From the NCBI GenBank assembly GCA_028554795.2, contig CM068825.1:151378053-151442052 (forward strand): a stretch of DNA of 64,000 bases. Reading direction: 5' to 3'. Position numbers and translations under genes: made by a program. This document shows positions 1 to 12,665 of the stretch, in pieces; position 1 is the stretch's first letter; every line of letters starts with the position of its first letter. This DNA is from Sinohyriopsis cumingii (Eukaryota; Mollusca; Bivalvia; Unionida; Unionidae). Under the pieces are notes generated by a model. That model did no database searches, was not told the origin of the DNA, and worked only from the letters and a program-made list of their open reading frames with translations.

Positions 1-470
1 AATGGAGAGAGTCAAGCGATCGTCGTCTTTGGCTTCATATTGTCGTTTCAGCGTTGTTGACAAAGAATCCCTCAAATCAGTGATGAACCCTTCTGTTTTT
101 TCAGCGGTACTTCTGTCTTGAAATCTTTAAATTTCACCATGTACGTGTAGGCTGTGGTTCAAAATTTTCTAGAGGAGCGATTATCCGTCTCTCAAATGTG
201 ACATTATTTTCAGGATGATACTGGTTGACTTTGACTTGGCCAAATCTCTTTCGGTCTGGTCTCAGTCTTAGAAGCTATGAATTCAGTCTCACTCGTGTCG
301 TCTTCAAAATCACTGGCATGGATTTAAGCCAAAAATTCTGCTCGTGTGCGAGGCGATATATCACGTTTCTGCCTCTTACTTTCTTTATCTTCTTTCTCCA
401 TGAAATCGTGCGCTCGTTTCATAATGATTGCAAGTTTGCAAATTTCTAAATGTTAGACGCAACGGAGTCC
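1..470. other. Host intergenic DNA, nothing recognised
   Basis: No convincing gene, RNA or repeat is visible. The one short open frame (225-449) has no recognisable domain. Confidence 0.5.
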
Positions 471-474
471 CCAT

Positions 475-660
475 ACATAAGGTTTGTGTTTTTAGGCTAT
501 AAATATACTTGGGTTTTCCATAGGAATTTCCACAAGTCGTAGCTATAAATAGGTACTTGGTTTTCGCATAAGAATTTCCTACAAGTTGTGACTATAAATA
601 TATACTAGATTTCTCTATAGTCTTTCCTAAACGTTGTGAGTATAAATCGATACTAGCTTG
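475..660. repeat. About 58-bp tandem repeat, first block
   Basis: Three degenerate copies of a unit containing 'actataaatatactngg', 'ttttccataggaatttcc' and 'acaagt'. The same unit reappears at 1,850-1,990, on the other side of the 130-bp array, so the 130-bp array seems nested inside, or inserted into, this older repeat. Confidence 0.75.
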
Positions 661-1690
661 TTTCTATACAGCATATTTGGAGGTGTAAGAGATAGTCCAT
701 AGTGTGAGATTTTATCTCATTCTCTTACATTTTTAGCTACCACAGGGCGTTTGGATAGTGAGTAAAACATAATGGATGGTAAAGTGGATGTAATGGATAG
801 TATTTTTGTGGTGTAAGGGATAAATATTTTGTGAGATTTCATCTCCTTTTTACATTATAAGCGGACACAAGGAATTTTGGATAATGAGTATGATATGCTG
901 GATAGTGTAGCTGGTGTAATGGAAAGTATTTTTGTGGTTTAAGGGATAGTATATTTTGTGAGTTGTCATGGCCTTCTCTGACACTCTAACCCAGCATATG
1001 ACATTTTTTGAATGATGTGTTCGGTGATAGATGGTGTAATGGATAGTTTGTATGGGATGTTGGATGGTATATTAGGTGTGTATATTTTGTTTGCGTTCAT
1101 CTCCTTCTATTTTACTCTAAGCTAAAACAAGGCGTTCTGTGTGTGTTATGGGTAAGGGATGGTATAGGTGATATTTTGGATATTATATTTATGAGATTTC
1201 TTCCCCTTCTCTTAAATTCTAAGTGAACACATGGCGTTTTGGACAGTGAGTATGATATGCTGGATAGTTTAGTGGTGTGATGGCTAATATTTTTGTGGTG
1301 TAAGGGATAGTCTTTTTTGTAAGATTTCATATTCTTGGTTTAGATTATAAACTATAACACAAGACGTTTGGGATAGTCTATTTTGTGAAATTCATCTTCT
1401 TCGTTTTCATTCTGAGCGAGCACATGGCGTTTTGGATAGTGAGTATGATATGTTGGATAGCATAGTGGTGTGATGGATAATATTTTTATGGTATAAGGGA
1501 TGGTCTTTTTGTGAGATTTCATTTTTCTCGTTTAGATTCTGAGCTAAAACACAAGACTTTTGGGATATGTATTTAGGGGATGTTAAATGGCATAGTCAAT
1601 GTGATGGATAGTAATTTGTGGTGTAAGGATAGTCCATTTTGTGAAATTTTATCTTCTTTGTTTACATTCTAAGCTAATACATAAAGTTTG
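660..1690. repeat. About 130-bp degenerate tandem array
   Basis: Nine recurrences of 'gatagt(cc)attttgtgagat' occur near 690, 819, 944, 1,076, 1,176, 1,307, 1,372, 1,500 and 1,630. Each is followed by an 'acacanggcgttttggatag' and 'gtgtaatggatag' block. Spacing is mostly 125-132 bp, with one short unit of about 65 bp. No coding capacity. Confidence 0.85.
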
Positions 1691-1849
1691 GAGTGTGTGT
1701 ATGTGTGTATGTGTGGATATTGGTATTTTCATGTTTTATAAAACTCCCTTTGTCCCTATCAAATTCATTTCACCTACCTACCTACAGTAGCGCGTATTCA
1801 GGTCAGCACCCTAGTGACCAGTACAGTGACGTCATTGAAGCTAGACATT

Positions 1850-1990
1850 TGGAGGCTATAACTATAGACTTGGGTTTTTCCATAGGAATTTCCACCGGTT
1901 ATAGCTATAAATAGATACTAGGGTTTCTAAACAGACTCGTCACAAAACTGAGTCTATAAATGTATACTATGTTTATCCATTTTAGTCTAA
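1850..1990. repeat. About 58-bp tandem repeat, second block
   Basis: Two to three copies of the 'ctataaatagatactagg' / 'ttttccataggaatttcc' unit also seen at 475-660, in the same orientation. Confidence 0.7.
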
Positions 1991-2229
1991 ACCAATGTGA
2001 CCTAATGTTCAGGGATATGTTTAGTCTCCGTTAAATTCAAAAACAATTTTTTAATTTGTGCGTTACTTTTAGTCACATCCATATTGGCGTTTGTCTTTTC
2101 ATGATTATAACTATTTATAGCGTCATTACAATTATACAAAGTTATTATCACGGCCAACATAATTTCAGGTCTAAATAATGCTTTAAATTCAAATCTCGGG
2201 CTTGTATTTGTATATGTCTGTCTCTGTCT

Positions 2230-3200
2230 CTGTTGTGCTTGGCCCTCTACCACCCTTGTCCCTAGACAGACCCTATACAATTTCCCCATTGTCCCTAGAC
2301 AGGCCTATCCATGTTTATGGTCCCCTTGTCCCTAGATAGTCCCATATTTAATTCCTATTGTCACTAGACAGTCCCACCCATGTTAAATTTCTCTTTATCC
2401 GTATAGTATCCCACCCATATTAAAGTTCCCCTTGTCCGTATAGTATGTTTGCGTGATAGATTTATGTCGATAAATCTATGAATATCTATGACTATGTCTC
2501 TAACCTTGTCTCTAACCATATCTCTATGTTTATTCTATAATTGTCACTTGTTCCTAGAGTAGCTCATAATCAGGCCAGCCACTTGTAACACTGTTCCTAA
2601 CCATTCCGCTCGATTGAGGTCAGCCATGTGCAACATTGTGGCCATTGTTTCCCCAGTGTCCAGTACCGTGACGTCAGTCGATCCAATTCCCGTTGGCCCT
2701 ATACATTCCCATCCATGTTCAATTCCTATCTAGTGCCCCAGATAGTCCCACCATGTTAAATTCATATTGTCCCTAGAAAGTCCCAATCTCTCGTCGCTAT
2801 GTTAAATTTCCCTTGTCCCTAGACAGTCCCACCCATGTTAAATTCTCCTTGTCCGTAGACAGGCCCAATACATTGTCGCTGTACATTCCATATGTTACAT
2901 TCCCATTGTCTCTATACTGGCCTACCCATAGTTTCTACGTCTATGTCTCTATTATGTTGATCCGTATCAAACCCTTGTCCCTAGACAGACATATCCACAC
3001 TGGTCCACTTATCCATTTGTGTCTAGACAGTTCCTGTTCCATTTCATTCCCGTTTGGGTCTAGACAGTCCCAAACCCACAGGTCTAGACCAGTCCCAAAC
3101 CCATGGATCTAGACATCCCATAACCCATGTGAGATTCTCGTTTGAGTCTAAACTGTCTCAGAGGTGTTTTCCTTCTATAATCCTTTGGGTCTAAAGTATC
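2230..3200 (+). repeat. 'TTGTCCCTAGACAG...CCCATGTTAAATTCCC' minisatellite
   Basis: About twenty degenerate copies of a 36-60 bp unit built from 'ttgtccctagacag' and 'cccatgttaaattccc'. The 2,640-2,700 part is diverged and contains a chance-like TGACGTCA. The same family lies inverted at 43,710-43,925, directly beside the Polinton. Confidence 0.85.
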
Positions 3201-3282
3201 CCCATTAACTACTCACATTTGACACATTATTGACTATAAAGAAAGTAGTAGACAAGTTCTTTTGCACAGTAATGCCTGGGAG

Positions 3283-3455
3283 ATGAGGCTCTAATTCCTT
3301 CCCCGGGATCAATTAAATAGTCCGCTTATGGACATTAACCAGTTCCTTTGCCAAAGATGACCGAAGGCAGCCGCCTGGCAGGCATTGGCTGCTATTGAAC
3401 CCACGACACTTGAATTACCAATCCAACGATCTGCCAACTGAGCTACCACGGCCCA
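3283..3455 (-). mobile_element. tRNA-derived SINE, family 1
   Basis: Read on the minus strand, the 3,455 end starts with 'ggccgtggtagctcagttgg' (a pol III A box) and then has 'gtgggttcaat' (B box, GGTTCAA), followed by a non-tRNA body ending near 3,283. The cloverleaf is incomplete and there is no proper acceptor stem, so this is a SINE promoter and not a working tRNA gene. Confidence 0.75.
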
Positions 3456-3930
3456 TTGAAAGAAGAAGGAGATGAAAAGAATTGGGAATACCTTGTATAA
3501 GTGTGCTGCTAAATATACTGGTTTGGTTGAAGTACATGTACGTCAAAATAAAATAGACAGCATGGTTTGAGATAATTATTTATTGAGTTAGTTAATGATT
3601 CCTACGCATGTCAAAACAAACGCTTAGCTGTATTTGAGGCAGAAAATCAAAGGTATACTCATCTCAGAAGATTAGCGTGACCTTGGTAATGTAATAAATC
3701 AATTATTGAATGGAAATAGTGTTGTTATCAACAAAGTCATTATAGATTTTGATAAGTCAGTGGACAAAACTATGTCATTGATTTAAACCATTGGAGTGCA
3801 TCGATTTATTGTCGTCAACGTCAAAGTATTTTAGGAGTAAAAACAACAATTCCACTGAACATCTGTATTCCGTTTCATTTTTATCATGTATCAAATCAGC
3901 AGCAATTATCAATATTAGGCTCATTCTATT
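3456..3930. other. Host intergenic DNA, nothing recognised
   Basis: AT-rich sequence without open frames of note or clear repeats. Confidence 0.5.
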
Positions 3931-3934
3931 TTTC

Positions 3935-3971
3935 AGCATATATAAATATTAGGCCTTCATTTTGATATTCA

Positions 3972-4006
<35 letters not shown>

Positions 4007-4290
4007 TTAGCCCTTCATTTTGATATTCAGCAAATATATATAAATATTAGGCCTTCATTTGGATATTCAGCATATATAAATATTATGCCTTCATTTTGAT
4101 ATTCAGCATATGTAAATATTAGGCCTTCATTTTCTTATTCAGCATATTTACATATTAGGCCTTTATTTTCTTTTTTTGCATGTATACCTATTAGGCCTTC
4201 ATTTGTTATTCATCATAAATATATATTAGGCCTTCATTTTCTTATTCAGTATGTATAAATATCAGGCCTTTATTTTCATATTCAGCATTG
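3935..4290. repeat. About 43-bp minisatellite with (TA)n
   Basis: Eight or so copies of 'attaggccttcatttt' plus 'gatattcagcatatataaat'. One unit has an expanded TA run at about 3,977-4,002. Confidence 0.85.
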
Positions 4291-5250
4291 TGAAGCTATA
4301 TATGAACCAGCCGTGATAAAATTTCGATCACTTCAGCTAACTGACAATTTGACAGTGGCAGTTTTTGAAATCATATTAACGCTTTCATGGAAGCTTTACA
4401 GTTAATTGTGTAATATTTAAGAGTACTTGATATACAGTGTGTCCATGAGCATTTATATTATTTTGTGTATTGCTATCTCATATTGGTTGGATAAGGGAAT
4501 ATCAAAACTTAAAGATAAAAATGTTTTAAAAAGCGATAAAAGCATCAATCATTTTCGCTTGTTTCGAAAATCATTAGAAACTACTGAACGACTCCTCTTT
4601 TGATGTATTACCATATTGTATTCCTACACCAGAATACAAATAACCAAACTTTAAAATTGCTGCATAAACTCCTATTTTAAAAAATAAGGGCTCGGACAGC
4701 CATTGGTGTATTTTGAAAAGCATTCAACTTTACTGAACCATCAAGGCCAGTCAATATTATTTCACACATTAAAACATAATTGCTAGATCAATCGTAAGGT
4801 TGTTTTTGAAAATCATAAAAGCGTCTAGACCGGCCCGACTTAAGAGCCAACAGTTTGGTTCTATCATTGATATGTATCACTAATTTACATGCATATTAAT
4901 TCCAAAATCAATATATGATCTACCTGCGATCCTTTCGATAGACAATCAGATCCATTTTGCACCTAATGCTCAATGTCAGGATCCAGCTGGGTTTCTTAAT
5001 CTATTTTTAGACATTCTACTGTATGTTTCCAGAATGTTTTATGGTGTTGCTCAAAGGATTGTTCCATAATTCAATACAAAACTACCAAATCTTTTGATGG
5101 AATTATCATCAAGGTGTTACCCATTAAACTGAACAGCATACAGAGAAGATTTCGTTGGCTTACACTTGACGATGACCTGTGATGGCAATTGTTCCATTAT
5201 CACATTCAAAATTGGAATTTATTCGGAAAACCACTGAAATTCATTCGGAA
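4291..5250. other. Host intergenic DNA, nothing recognised
   Basis: No gene, RNA or clear repeat seen. Confidence 0.5.
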
Positions 5251-5254
5251 TACC

Positions 5255-5435
5255 CTGGACTTTTGGACTTGTGATATAACGTTTAGGGCTATTTGGGATT
5301 TAATTCACAATACAGTATGTTTTTATTTTAATTTTCACTTTGTATTATGGGGAAATAAAGCATCTGTTAAATTTTGCAAAACTAGGTTTTACTCTTTTTT
5401 TGTTACTCAGTTAAAGACCACAGAGTTGTAACACT
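5255..5435 (+). repeat. Dispersed repeat family R1, copy 1
   Basis: Shares 'tatttgggatttaatt', 'attttcactttgtatt', 'ggaaata...ttttgcaaaact' and 'ctctttttgtta' in the same order with 10,700-10,875 (inverted), about 17,245-17,330 (partial) and 40,485-40,640. It is probably a non-coding transposon tail, family unknown. Confidence 0.65.
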
Positions 5436-5504
5436 AACTTCACTTTCATCTTGTTTGCACAATGATTGTAAATGAGGATAACTATAACAGTGATGATGAC
5501 AATG

Positions 5505-6000
5505 ACATTCTGTGATATTCAGTTAATGACAATTAAATTCATTCTGTGATATTCAGTTAATGTCATTCTGTCATATTCAATTAATGTCATTTCGTGATAT
5601 TCAGTTAACGACATTCAGTTACATTGCATGATATTCATTTGATAAGATTCAATGATATTTAATTACTGTCACTTTGTAATATTCCATTAATGACATTCAA
5701 TCACATTTTGTGTTATTCAAATTAATGACATTCAATTACATTCTGTGATATTCAATTAATGACATTCAATGTCATCTTGTGATATTCAATTAATGACATT
5801 TAAATACGTTCTGTGATATTCAATTAATGACATTCAATGTCATTTTGTGATATTCAGTTAATGACATTCAGTTACATTCTGTGATATTCAGTTAATGACA
5901 TTCAGTTACATTCTGTGATATTCAGTTAATGACATTCAATTACATTCTGTGATATTCAATTAATGACATTCGATTACATTCTTTGATATTCATTTAAAGA
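5505..6000. repeat. About 29-bp minisatellite
   Basis: Roughly sixteen copies of 'ctgtgatattcagttaatga' + 'cattcaattacatt', with partial higher-order doubling of the unit. Confidence 0.9.
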
Positions 6001-6284
6001 TATTATAGTCATTCTTGAGAGTTGGTCGTTGATTGCAACAATTAGATAAAAACATACGTCTTTGAGCTGGTGATACTTAGTGACAATCAGTTAGTTCGAT
6101 TTTTCAGCCACCTAAATAATTTGTATTATGCCTTAACAGTGCTATTATTGTCCTTTATCAACAAGGGACACGTTGATTTTGAGGAAACAAAAAGCCTTTT
6201 GCCTTACATAAAATGCATATACTCTTATTCGTCTTTTCTGCTTCTGTGTTTCAATGCCCTTATTGAAATTTGTGAAACTTTGTA

Positions 6285-6395
6285 TGTGTGTTGTCAAAAG
6301 TCCGTAATGTATTAAACTTCCTTCTGCTGTTTGCCAAAAGTCCGTAACGTATTAAACTTCCTTCTGCTGCTGTCAAAAGTCCGTAATGTAATAAA
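6285..6395. repeat. About 40-bp triplicate
   Basis: Three copies of 'caaaagtccgtaatgtatta' + 'aacttccttctgctg'. Confidence 0.8.
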
Positions 6396-7690
6396 ATTCT
6401 TTTCTGCATTTTACCAATGTAAGAATTCAGTTATTGTCTTGCTGTTGTTATGAAGGATATTCAAATGATGCAAACCAAAACAAATGAAAGTTTGTCCATA
6501 TTTGTATGATGTATAGTCTACTAGATGCAACTTGACAGCCACATAAAAAGTAAATACGTGCGAAATGCACAGGTCTAAATTATAACATTTTAAGCGTATG
6601 AAATATAAATATAAGTATCAATTCTGGCTGATTTTAGACCACCCCATGTCTGGCTAGTTCAGTTGTTTATTAATTATTTCGTTTTTACAAGTACACCAGG
6701 ACTGACTAGTCGACGAGTTTTAAGGATTTCTCAAAACCCTCCTAACTTTGATCGCTCTAGTGCTTTTTAATGATTTTCAAAATAACACTATGTCTGAGTG
6801 TCATCGTGTTTTTAAGTCTTGATTTTGGTGTTCTAGTATCTCTGTACGAGAATGCAATACACCACATAATGAGTGGCCTGTTGACTTTTAAGGTTTATTT
6901 TAGTGTTCCCTCCATCAATATACTGCACCACCAAAATACATGGAGTCTAGTGATTTATTTTAATTTTGTGAAATATTATATCGGACTTTCTAATGATTTC
7001 TCTCTTTGAATTTTTTTTTAATGTTTTCGTATCCTCTATAATATGGTATAAAAAAATGAGAAGTCAGGTATTTTTTCATGATTTTCGAAGTATGAAGTAT
7101 TACGGTGGTCTACTTATTTTAGCTTATCAAGTAATTTCCTCAAAATATAGCAGCGGATCATAAATAAATACCGATCGTGCCGTTCTTGGTTCCTTTTGGC
7201 AACTACACCAGACATACTTCTAATAAATTTAAGCTTAATATCTCTGGTGGAAATCTCATGGACCTGATAAATACTTTATCGATCAAAAAAGAAATATTAT
7301 TTACTTTGATTACTTTTCTCTACAGACATTATCATTAATTTCACACCCCTATCAACTGGGCTACATGATTAATTTTGGTCTAAAATTAGTGAGATGGTTA
7401 GGAGTTATGTTAAAAATATATTGATGTTTAGTTATTTATTTTTTTATTCCGCTTCCTTCCTTTATTTCTATATTTTGATATCTTTATATTTTGGCTCAGC
7501 GGTGATCATGATTCTTTCCTGCATTTTTGGGGAAAAAACATCGTCATTTCACAAAGTTCGGAAAATTTAAAAGCACAGCTGATGCATTCCCAGCAAAAGA
7601 TGCGAAGAAACTTTAAGACCGTACTGAATGTGTTGTTAAGTCGCTTATGACCTTGCTCAAAAATTTGTTAATGTCGCTGCCTCGATCCGT
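6396..7690. other. Host intergenic DNA, nothing recognised
   Basis: AT-rich. A short open frame at 6,770-7,009 shows no domain and is not called. Confidence 0.5.
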
Positions 7691-7696
7691 TAGTAG

Positions 7697-8345
7697 TATC
7701 ACAATGGGGATTTGGATTTCGGTAATTGAGATGGACCAACGCCTTCTATGCTCCATGACTTTACTACTTTTACTCCAAACGTCACACACGAGTGTACACG
7801 GTGGTAGTAAATAATACTTCTAACGCTAGAGTGAAAGGCGTAGAAAATTCCGCTAGTGTAAAACTATGTAGATGCTCTTTGAGCGAAGTACAATTAAGTT
7901 TCGGAAATCCACAGCGACGCCTTTAAAATTCTGCCACCGTATGTATAGATAATTCCACTGGTCAACATTGTGGATACACTTTACTTCCATGAACGATTTT
8001 CTTAAACCCTTTGGTCGCGTAAACGATTTTGAAAAGCAGAATCTACTAACACTTGCTCGATTTTCCCTGCCTGTAAATCAATTAACTGCTTTGAATCACT
8101 GGGGTGTCAGCTTTTTGATTGTGGAGCCGTGCAATTACAAAATATTAATAACTGGATTTTTTAAAAATAAGAAATGAATAACGGCTACAAAATTTTACGC
8201 CGAATTTGCTACCTATTTCACGCAAGCGTTAGAATTATTTTTACTGCCCTATACCGCATACACTCGCGTGTGACGTTTGAGGTACAGTGGTGAAGTCCTT
8301 GGGCATATCTCAGCAATCCAAAAGTTCAAAAGCCCCATTGTGATA
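7697..8345. mobile_element. Foldback element or MITE-like inverted repeat
   Basis: The left arm (about 7,697-7,880) and right arm (about 8,177-8,345) are imperfect reverse complements over about 170 bp. Both share, in mirrored order, 'atcacaatgggg', 'caaacgtcacac', 'cgagtgta', 'cttctaacgc', 'gtgaaa' and 'gtaaaa...tgtag'. The loop between them is about 300 bp and has no recognisable protein. This fits a foldback transposon or MITE, or a duplicated-inverted segment. I did not find a clear target-site duplication. Confidence 0.6.
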
Positions 8346-8349
8346 ATAA

Positions 8350-9135
8350 TCTCTTTAATGTGTATTGGTGGACAAATTAGCACAACTATATAGTCAGCAC
8401 GTACCTCGCCTCTAATGACAACGATGAAGTACCATATACGGTTTCCCAAGAGTAATTATTCTCATGTGCTGTATTCGTAGAACGACAGGTTACTCGATTC
8501 ATTACTGGTAACCATAAGGACTTATAGAACCCACAGGTACAATATAAATATGTCATTGTGTTCCCACTACATTGCTGTCTAGAAACAGGAAGAATACCAC
8601 TATTAATGCAGCCGATTTAATTGTCTTACCAGTAACAACCAACAGATCTTGTAGGCTACAAGCCAATGGTAAGAAATTCGAAATTTTTCGGGGCTAAATA
8701 GAAAAAGTGTTATCTATTTTGTGTGTACTTTTTGTTGAACTACTGCTTATGTGACCTCAAATGTGTTTCATAATTTTCTTTACATACTGACGACGCAAAA
8801 CGTTTCCTTTTTCCAATTAATATTCTTGCATGTCTAATATAAAGCTCGGAACAAACAATTATTGTTATTGGAACATATGTTCAGATTAATTTAATGAGTG
8901 AAATCAAAAGTTACCTGTAGCAGACACTGTTATCGACAAAGAAAATATTCGCCCTTGGGACATAGCTTTCAAACAGTTCAGATCCCCACGCTGTAACCAT
9001 ATATTGATTGAAATAGACTTCTTCTTGGGTCCTCACTTGGAAACTCTTGATATCCCCAACCTATAACTATAAATAGGCTTGAAGAGCACGAGTAAGCAAA
9101 TAGACATATTCAGCACAAACGCTGTGTTATGCCCT
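8350..9135. other. Host intergenic DNA, nothing recognised
   Basis: No gene, RNA or repeat seen. Confidence 0.5.
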
Positions 9136-9137
9136 TG

Positions 9138-9138
9138 T

Positions 9139-9170
<32 letters not shown>

Positions 9171-9183
9171 TGTGTCTGCGTGT
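9138..9183. repeat. (GT)n microsatellite at SINE 3' end
   Basis: A GT run with a few interruptions, directly abutting the 3' tail of the SINE at 9,185-9,490. Confidence 0.9.
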
Positions 9184-9184
9184 G

Positions 9185-9490
9185 ATTTGGATTTTTAACA
9201 TGGCTTTAACAATTTTTCGGTCATTCTGCTGCAAATGTCAGCAGTGTGGCAATTTACCGTGATGTCTATCGCTGGGGCATCAAGTCGCAGACATATAGCA
9301 TCATGTCCCACCCGGTCATATGAACCTGACAGTAGCCCAACCAGTCCTAACGCAAAGATCTTAATGCTGAGCGCCAAGCGAGGCAGCTGCTAGAACCATG
9401 AATCTCTGGTATGACTCGTCTGGGGTTCGAATACGCGACCTCCCGCATCCAAAGCAGACACTCAGACCACTTAGGCTACCGGAGCGGTGC
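9185..9490 (-). mobile_element. tRNA-derived SINE, family 2, copy 1
   Basis: Read on the minus strand from 9,490: a tRNA-like head with A box ('gtagcctaagtgg') and B box ('gggttcgaat' type, here 'ggttcgaatacgcgacc' on plus). Then comes a body with 'gctgcctcgcttggcgctca' and 'gcattaagat', and a 3' end 'gttaaagccatg' running into (CA)n. A second copy lies at 28,672-28,973. The body resembles SINEs I associate with bivalves, which is part of the host assignment. Confidence 0.85.
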
Positions 9491-10695
9491 CCTTGTGGTT
9501 GGAAACATGGATCATAACTCAGAGAATGTTAATATTCCCATCCTAGAATATACATTAAATCGGTTCAAAGGAATATCTGCACTTTTACATCCAACATTAA
9601 GTCTTTGCCATGGCCCCGCAGTAGGGTGTTGTTATATATATAAGGGTCTGATGAAGCAATAAAGCGAAACCGGTCACAGATTGGTGTTGTTTATTTTATA
9701 ATTTGTATATATACACCAACTGGATATAAACAGAGAAATACACATTTCCAGTATTGAACAAATTGCCCCTGTACCAGGCCATAACTTTGTGACAGCTGGA
9801 GAGATTTTTATCAAAATCTGCCTTTATATATATCATGACTAGACGGTGTGGTGGTGTTACATACTATATGCAGGTCCCCTGTTCCAAGGTTAAATTCGCA
9901 GCAAGGCAAATGACAATGTAATTATGTGTTCTTATACATATTATGTGGGATAACTTTTAAACTAATGAAGATGTTTTAATGATACCTGAAACTGTATATC
10001 ACACTTAGATATAGCTTAGCCATGACTTCAGCTTTAAGATTAAGAGTGCACGGATGTGCATGTACTGCAACAAAACATCTGCCGCCCCGACAGTCTTCGA
10101 ACCGAGCTGCAGCCACGAAAACTATAAATCAATGACCTCTGTCAATGTACAGGTGTAACATTTTAACCAACGAAGGCATTTTCATGTAATCTTAGCCAGC
10201 TGTATATCTTGACTTAGCGTCTCGTGTACTCATAGTCATACTCTCTACTCCCAAGGTTAAGGTCAAAAACAAGGGAAGTCAGTGGCCTGTTTCTTTATCT
10301 AGACTGTCACGTTTTGATCACTTTTTATATTTTAATGAACTGTTATCCAGCTCCACAATTTATGATGCAGAAAGCAAGTTTATAGCTCTACGGTCACGGT
10401 CATTGGTAGAAAAAGGGCACATGCTGTCTCTTCAAGATCAATGTCGTAGAATTTGATAGAGTTGGTCTACATGCTATTACCATCAACCACGTGACACTAA
10501 CTTGATATTTTAAGTGCTTTGAATACGTACATCTTAGCCAATTTTGACATGAAATTTTAGTCAATTTTCTGTGCATACAGCAATAGCACAAAAGGGTTAA
10601 ATATGTATGGAAAGGAAGAGCATGCAAGTATTATGGTATTCTAAAGATTTCGCTTGTAAAATAACTGTCCAAGTGTTATATATGACACAAATGTT
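9491..10695. other. Host intergenic DNA, nothing recognised
   Basis: No supportable gene. Short open frames on both strands have no domain. Confidence 0.5.
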
Positions 10696-10699
10696 TGTA

Positions 10700-10875
10700 C
10701 TATTACGATGGTCTATAACAAAAAGAGTTCAAGCCAACAAGTTTTGCAAAATTCAACAAATAATGTAATTCCCTAGAATACAAAGTGAAAATTAAAAAGA
10801 ACTTCCAGGATTGAGAATTAAATCCCAAATAGTCCTACAAGTTCTATCACAGGTCCAAATGTGTGAAGTTCCAAT
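10700..10875 (-). repeat. Dispersed repeat family R1, copy 2
   Basis: The reverse complement aligns with 5,255-5,435 through 'actatttgggatttaatt', 'aattttcactttgtattc' and 'gaattttgcaaaacttgtt'. Confidence 0.65.
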
Positions 10876-11485
10876 TGAATTCCAGTGGTGTTCTAAATTG
10901 ATTCTAATATTTAATGTGTTGATGATGTGTTCGTATTCTCGAACGTACTAATGTTTCAATGGCCTGGAATGTGACGATGTGTTAACAGTATTGAGATGTA
11001 TCACAATCATATAATCCAAAATCCCCTTGACTGAATTCACTATGTTCCAAATTAATGTTTTAGTCCAAGAATATTATTGATCACTTTGTAACTCAAGTGA
11101 ATAACACCTTGAACAAACAAAATCTACCCAAATAAAAGGTACACAGTTGACTTGATTTTGGACATAGGTCTATTACATAATACAGATATACATGATATAT
11201 AATCATTGAAAAAACCCAACAAACAATGCAAATTAAATATACATAACAGTACCAAAAACTCCTCTCATGAAAATAATTTTGAAATAGGCTAAAAATATGG
11301 TGAATGTTCCAACCACTAGGAACTTCATTGAAAGTGAGACGTGACACGTATAATATCGTACATAATTCAATTATCAATTGTCCCGTATCAACTTATAAAG
11401 TGACAAAAGTCCAGTTCCCCTAGCTACCTGACGAAAAATATTGGTTGATGTAAAACGAAACAGCGATATTTCGTCAAACAGTTCC
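10876..11485. other. Host intergenic DNA, nothing recognised
   Basis: AT-rich. The open frames on both strands near 11,093-11,653 mirror each other and show no protein family. Confidence 0.45.
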
Positions 11486-11489
11486 ATGG

Positions 11490-11930
11490 TTATTTCAAAC
11501 AAATTCAAAACAAAAAAATATCTGAACAGGTCACAACGCTTGACTCTTTTTCCAAAAATGAATATTCGGGTTGAGGAAACATACAACAATGAAGTACGGC
11601 CCGCTAGGCTTACATTAAATTTAAAAGTACACATATTTGTAATTTGCAACTAAAACTGTGTTCAGAAATATTTACCTAGCTGCAGTAAATTCAGGGAATG
11701 TCCATTTAATTTTCAGAATGGAGTAGGGGCAGGGCTGCAATAAGCTGTCCCCTAAACTACCAATTCCCAGCCCTCAAATAGCTTGAAGAAATTCTGACTC
11801 TGATTTCTGGACCAAAGAATCTATTGTATCCATTATATTGGTTGAAAAGAATATATTATCTTGAGGAATTAAAGAAAATATATGGTTCGAGAAACAAAGT
11901 CAAAAGTGCTCCTCCCCACTTCAACCTCAA
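11490..11930. repeat. Dispersed repeat family R2, copy 1
   Basis: Diverged but collinear with 20,465-20,850. Shared landmarks in the same order are 'acaggtc(a/g)caac(g/t)cttga', a block around 'ccatttaat', 'agggctg', 'ttctg' and 'aatatat' plus a poly-purine stretch. No coding sequence; possibly an old transposon. Confidence 0.5.
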
Positions 11931-12029
11931 TAGTTCAAATGCATGGAAAGCATGCAGAGAGAATCTTTTAAAAAAATAGCATGCTCTTTTTTAAATATGA
12001 AACTGGACCAGTAATATCCTTCTAATATG

Positions 12030-12180
12030 TTGCTGTTGTTGTTTTGGGGGTTTAACGCCATATTTTTAGCGCATGGTACGCTATCCATGGCGGCGAATAT
12101 GGCAAGCTTTCTCACATGCCCACATAAGCCGATCATAAGAATCAAGTCCACATGGACTTTGTTGAGATGGCAGTGATTAG
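12030..12180 (-). mobile_element. Probable SINE/LINE 3' tail
   Basis: On the minus strand this ends in 'atggcgttaaacccccaaaa' followed by (CAACAA)n. A 'GCGTTAAAC' end with a CAA-rich tail is, from memory, common in molluscan retroelements. The 5' part ('ccgccatggatagcgtacc') is not recognised. Confidence 0.4.
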
Positions 12181-12317
12181 TAAAAGCGAGCGTTTATGAC
12201 AACGTGGCCCCCTGTTGCCATTCAACAGAATCTTTGTGAATATATAGCCCTATTTTTTCAACTACGAAACTAACGCTAATACACAAAAGTCATAGTCTGT
12301 AAAATATCAAAAGTAAC

Positions 12318-12450
12318 CAGCAGAGCTGTCAAGAAGTATAGTCACTCTCTAGCAGAGCTGTCAAGAAGCATAGTCACTCTCTAGCAGAGCTGTCAAGAAG
12401 TAGAGTCACTCTCTAGCAGAGCTGTCAAGAAGTATAATCACTCATCATAT
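12318..12450. repeat. 33-bp tandem repeat, four copies
   Basis: Four nearly identical copies of 'agcagagctgtcaagaag' + 'tatagtcactctct'. Confidence 0.95.
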
Positions 12451-12469
12451 AGGAGAGAGCTTCAAGAAA

Positions 12470-12665
12470 AAGAAAATTGAAAATGTACGTGTCCACTATA
12501 TCAAAATGACCAATTGAACATGTATGTGTCCTGTATAAAAATGGCCAATTGAAAATGTATGTGTCCACTATGGAAAAATGACTAATTGAAAGTGTTTGTG
12601 TCTGCTAAAGCAAAATGATCAACTGAAAGTGTCTGTGTGCACTATAACAAAATAGCCAGTCAACA
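12470..12665. repeat. About 42-bp tandem repeat
   Basis: Four to five degenerate copies of 'aattgaaaatgtatgtgtcc' + 'actataaaaatgacc'. Confidence 0.85.

Noticed and set aside
2676..2684. TGACGTCA near 2.68 kb (and TGACGTCAT near 1.83 kb) as regulatory sites
   Set aside because: They lie in repeat arrays or plain intergenic DNA with no promoter or gene nearby.
3283..3455. tRNA gene on minus strand (also at 9,490 and 28,973)
   Set aside because: A and B boxes are present but the cloverleaf and acceptor stem are incomplete and a SINE body follows.
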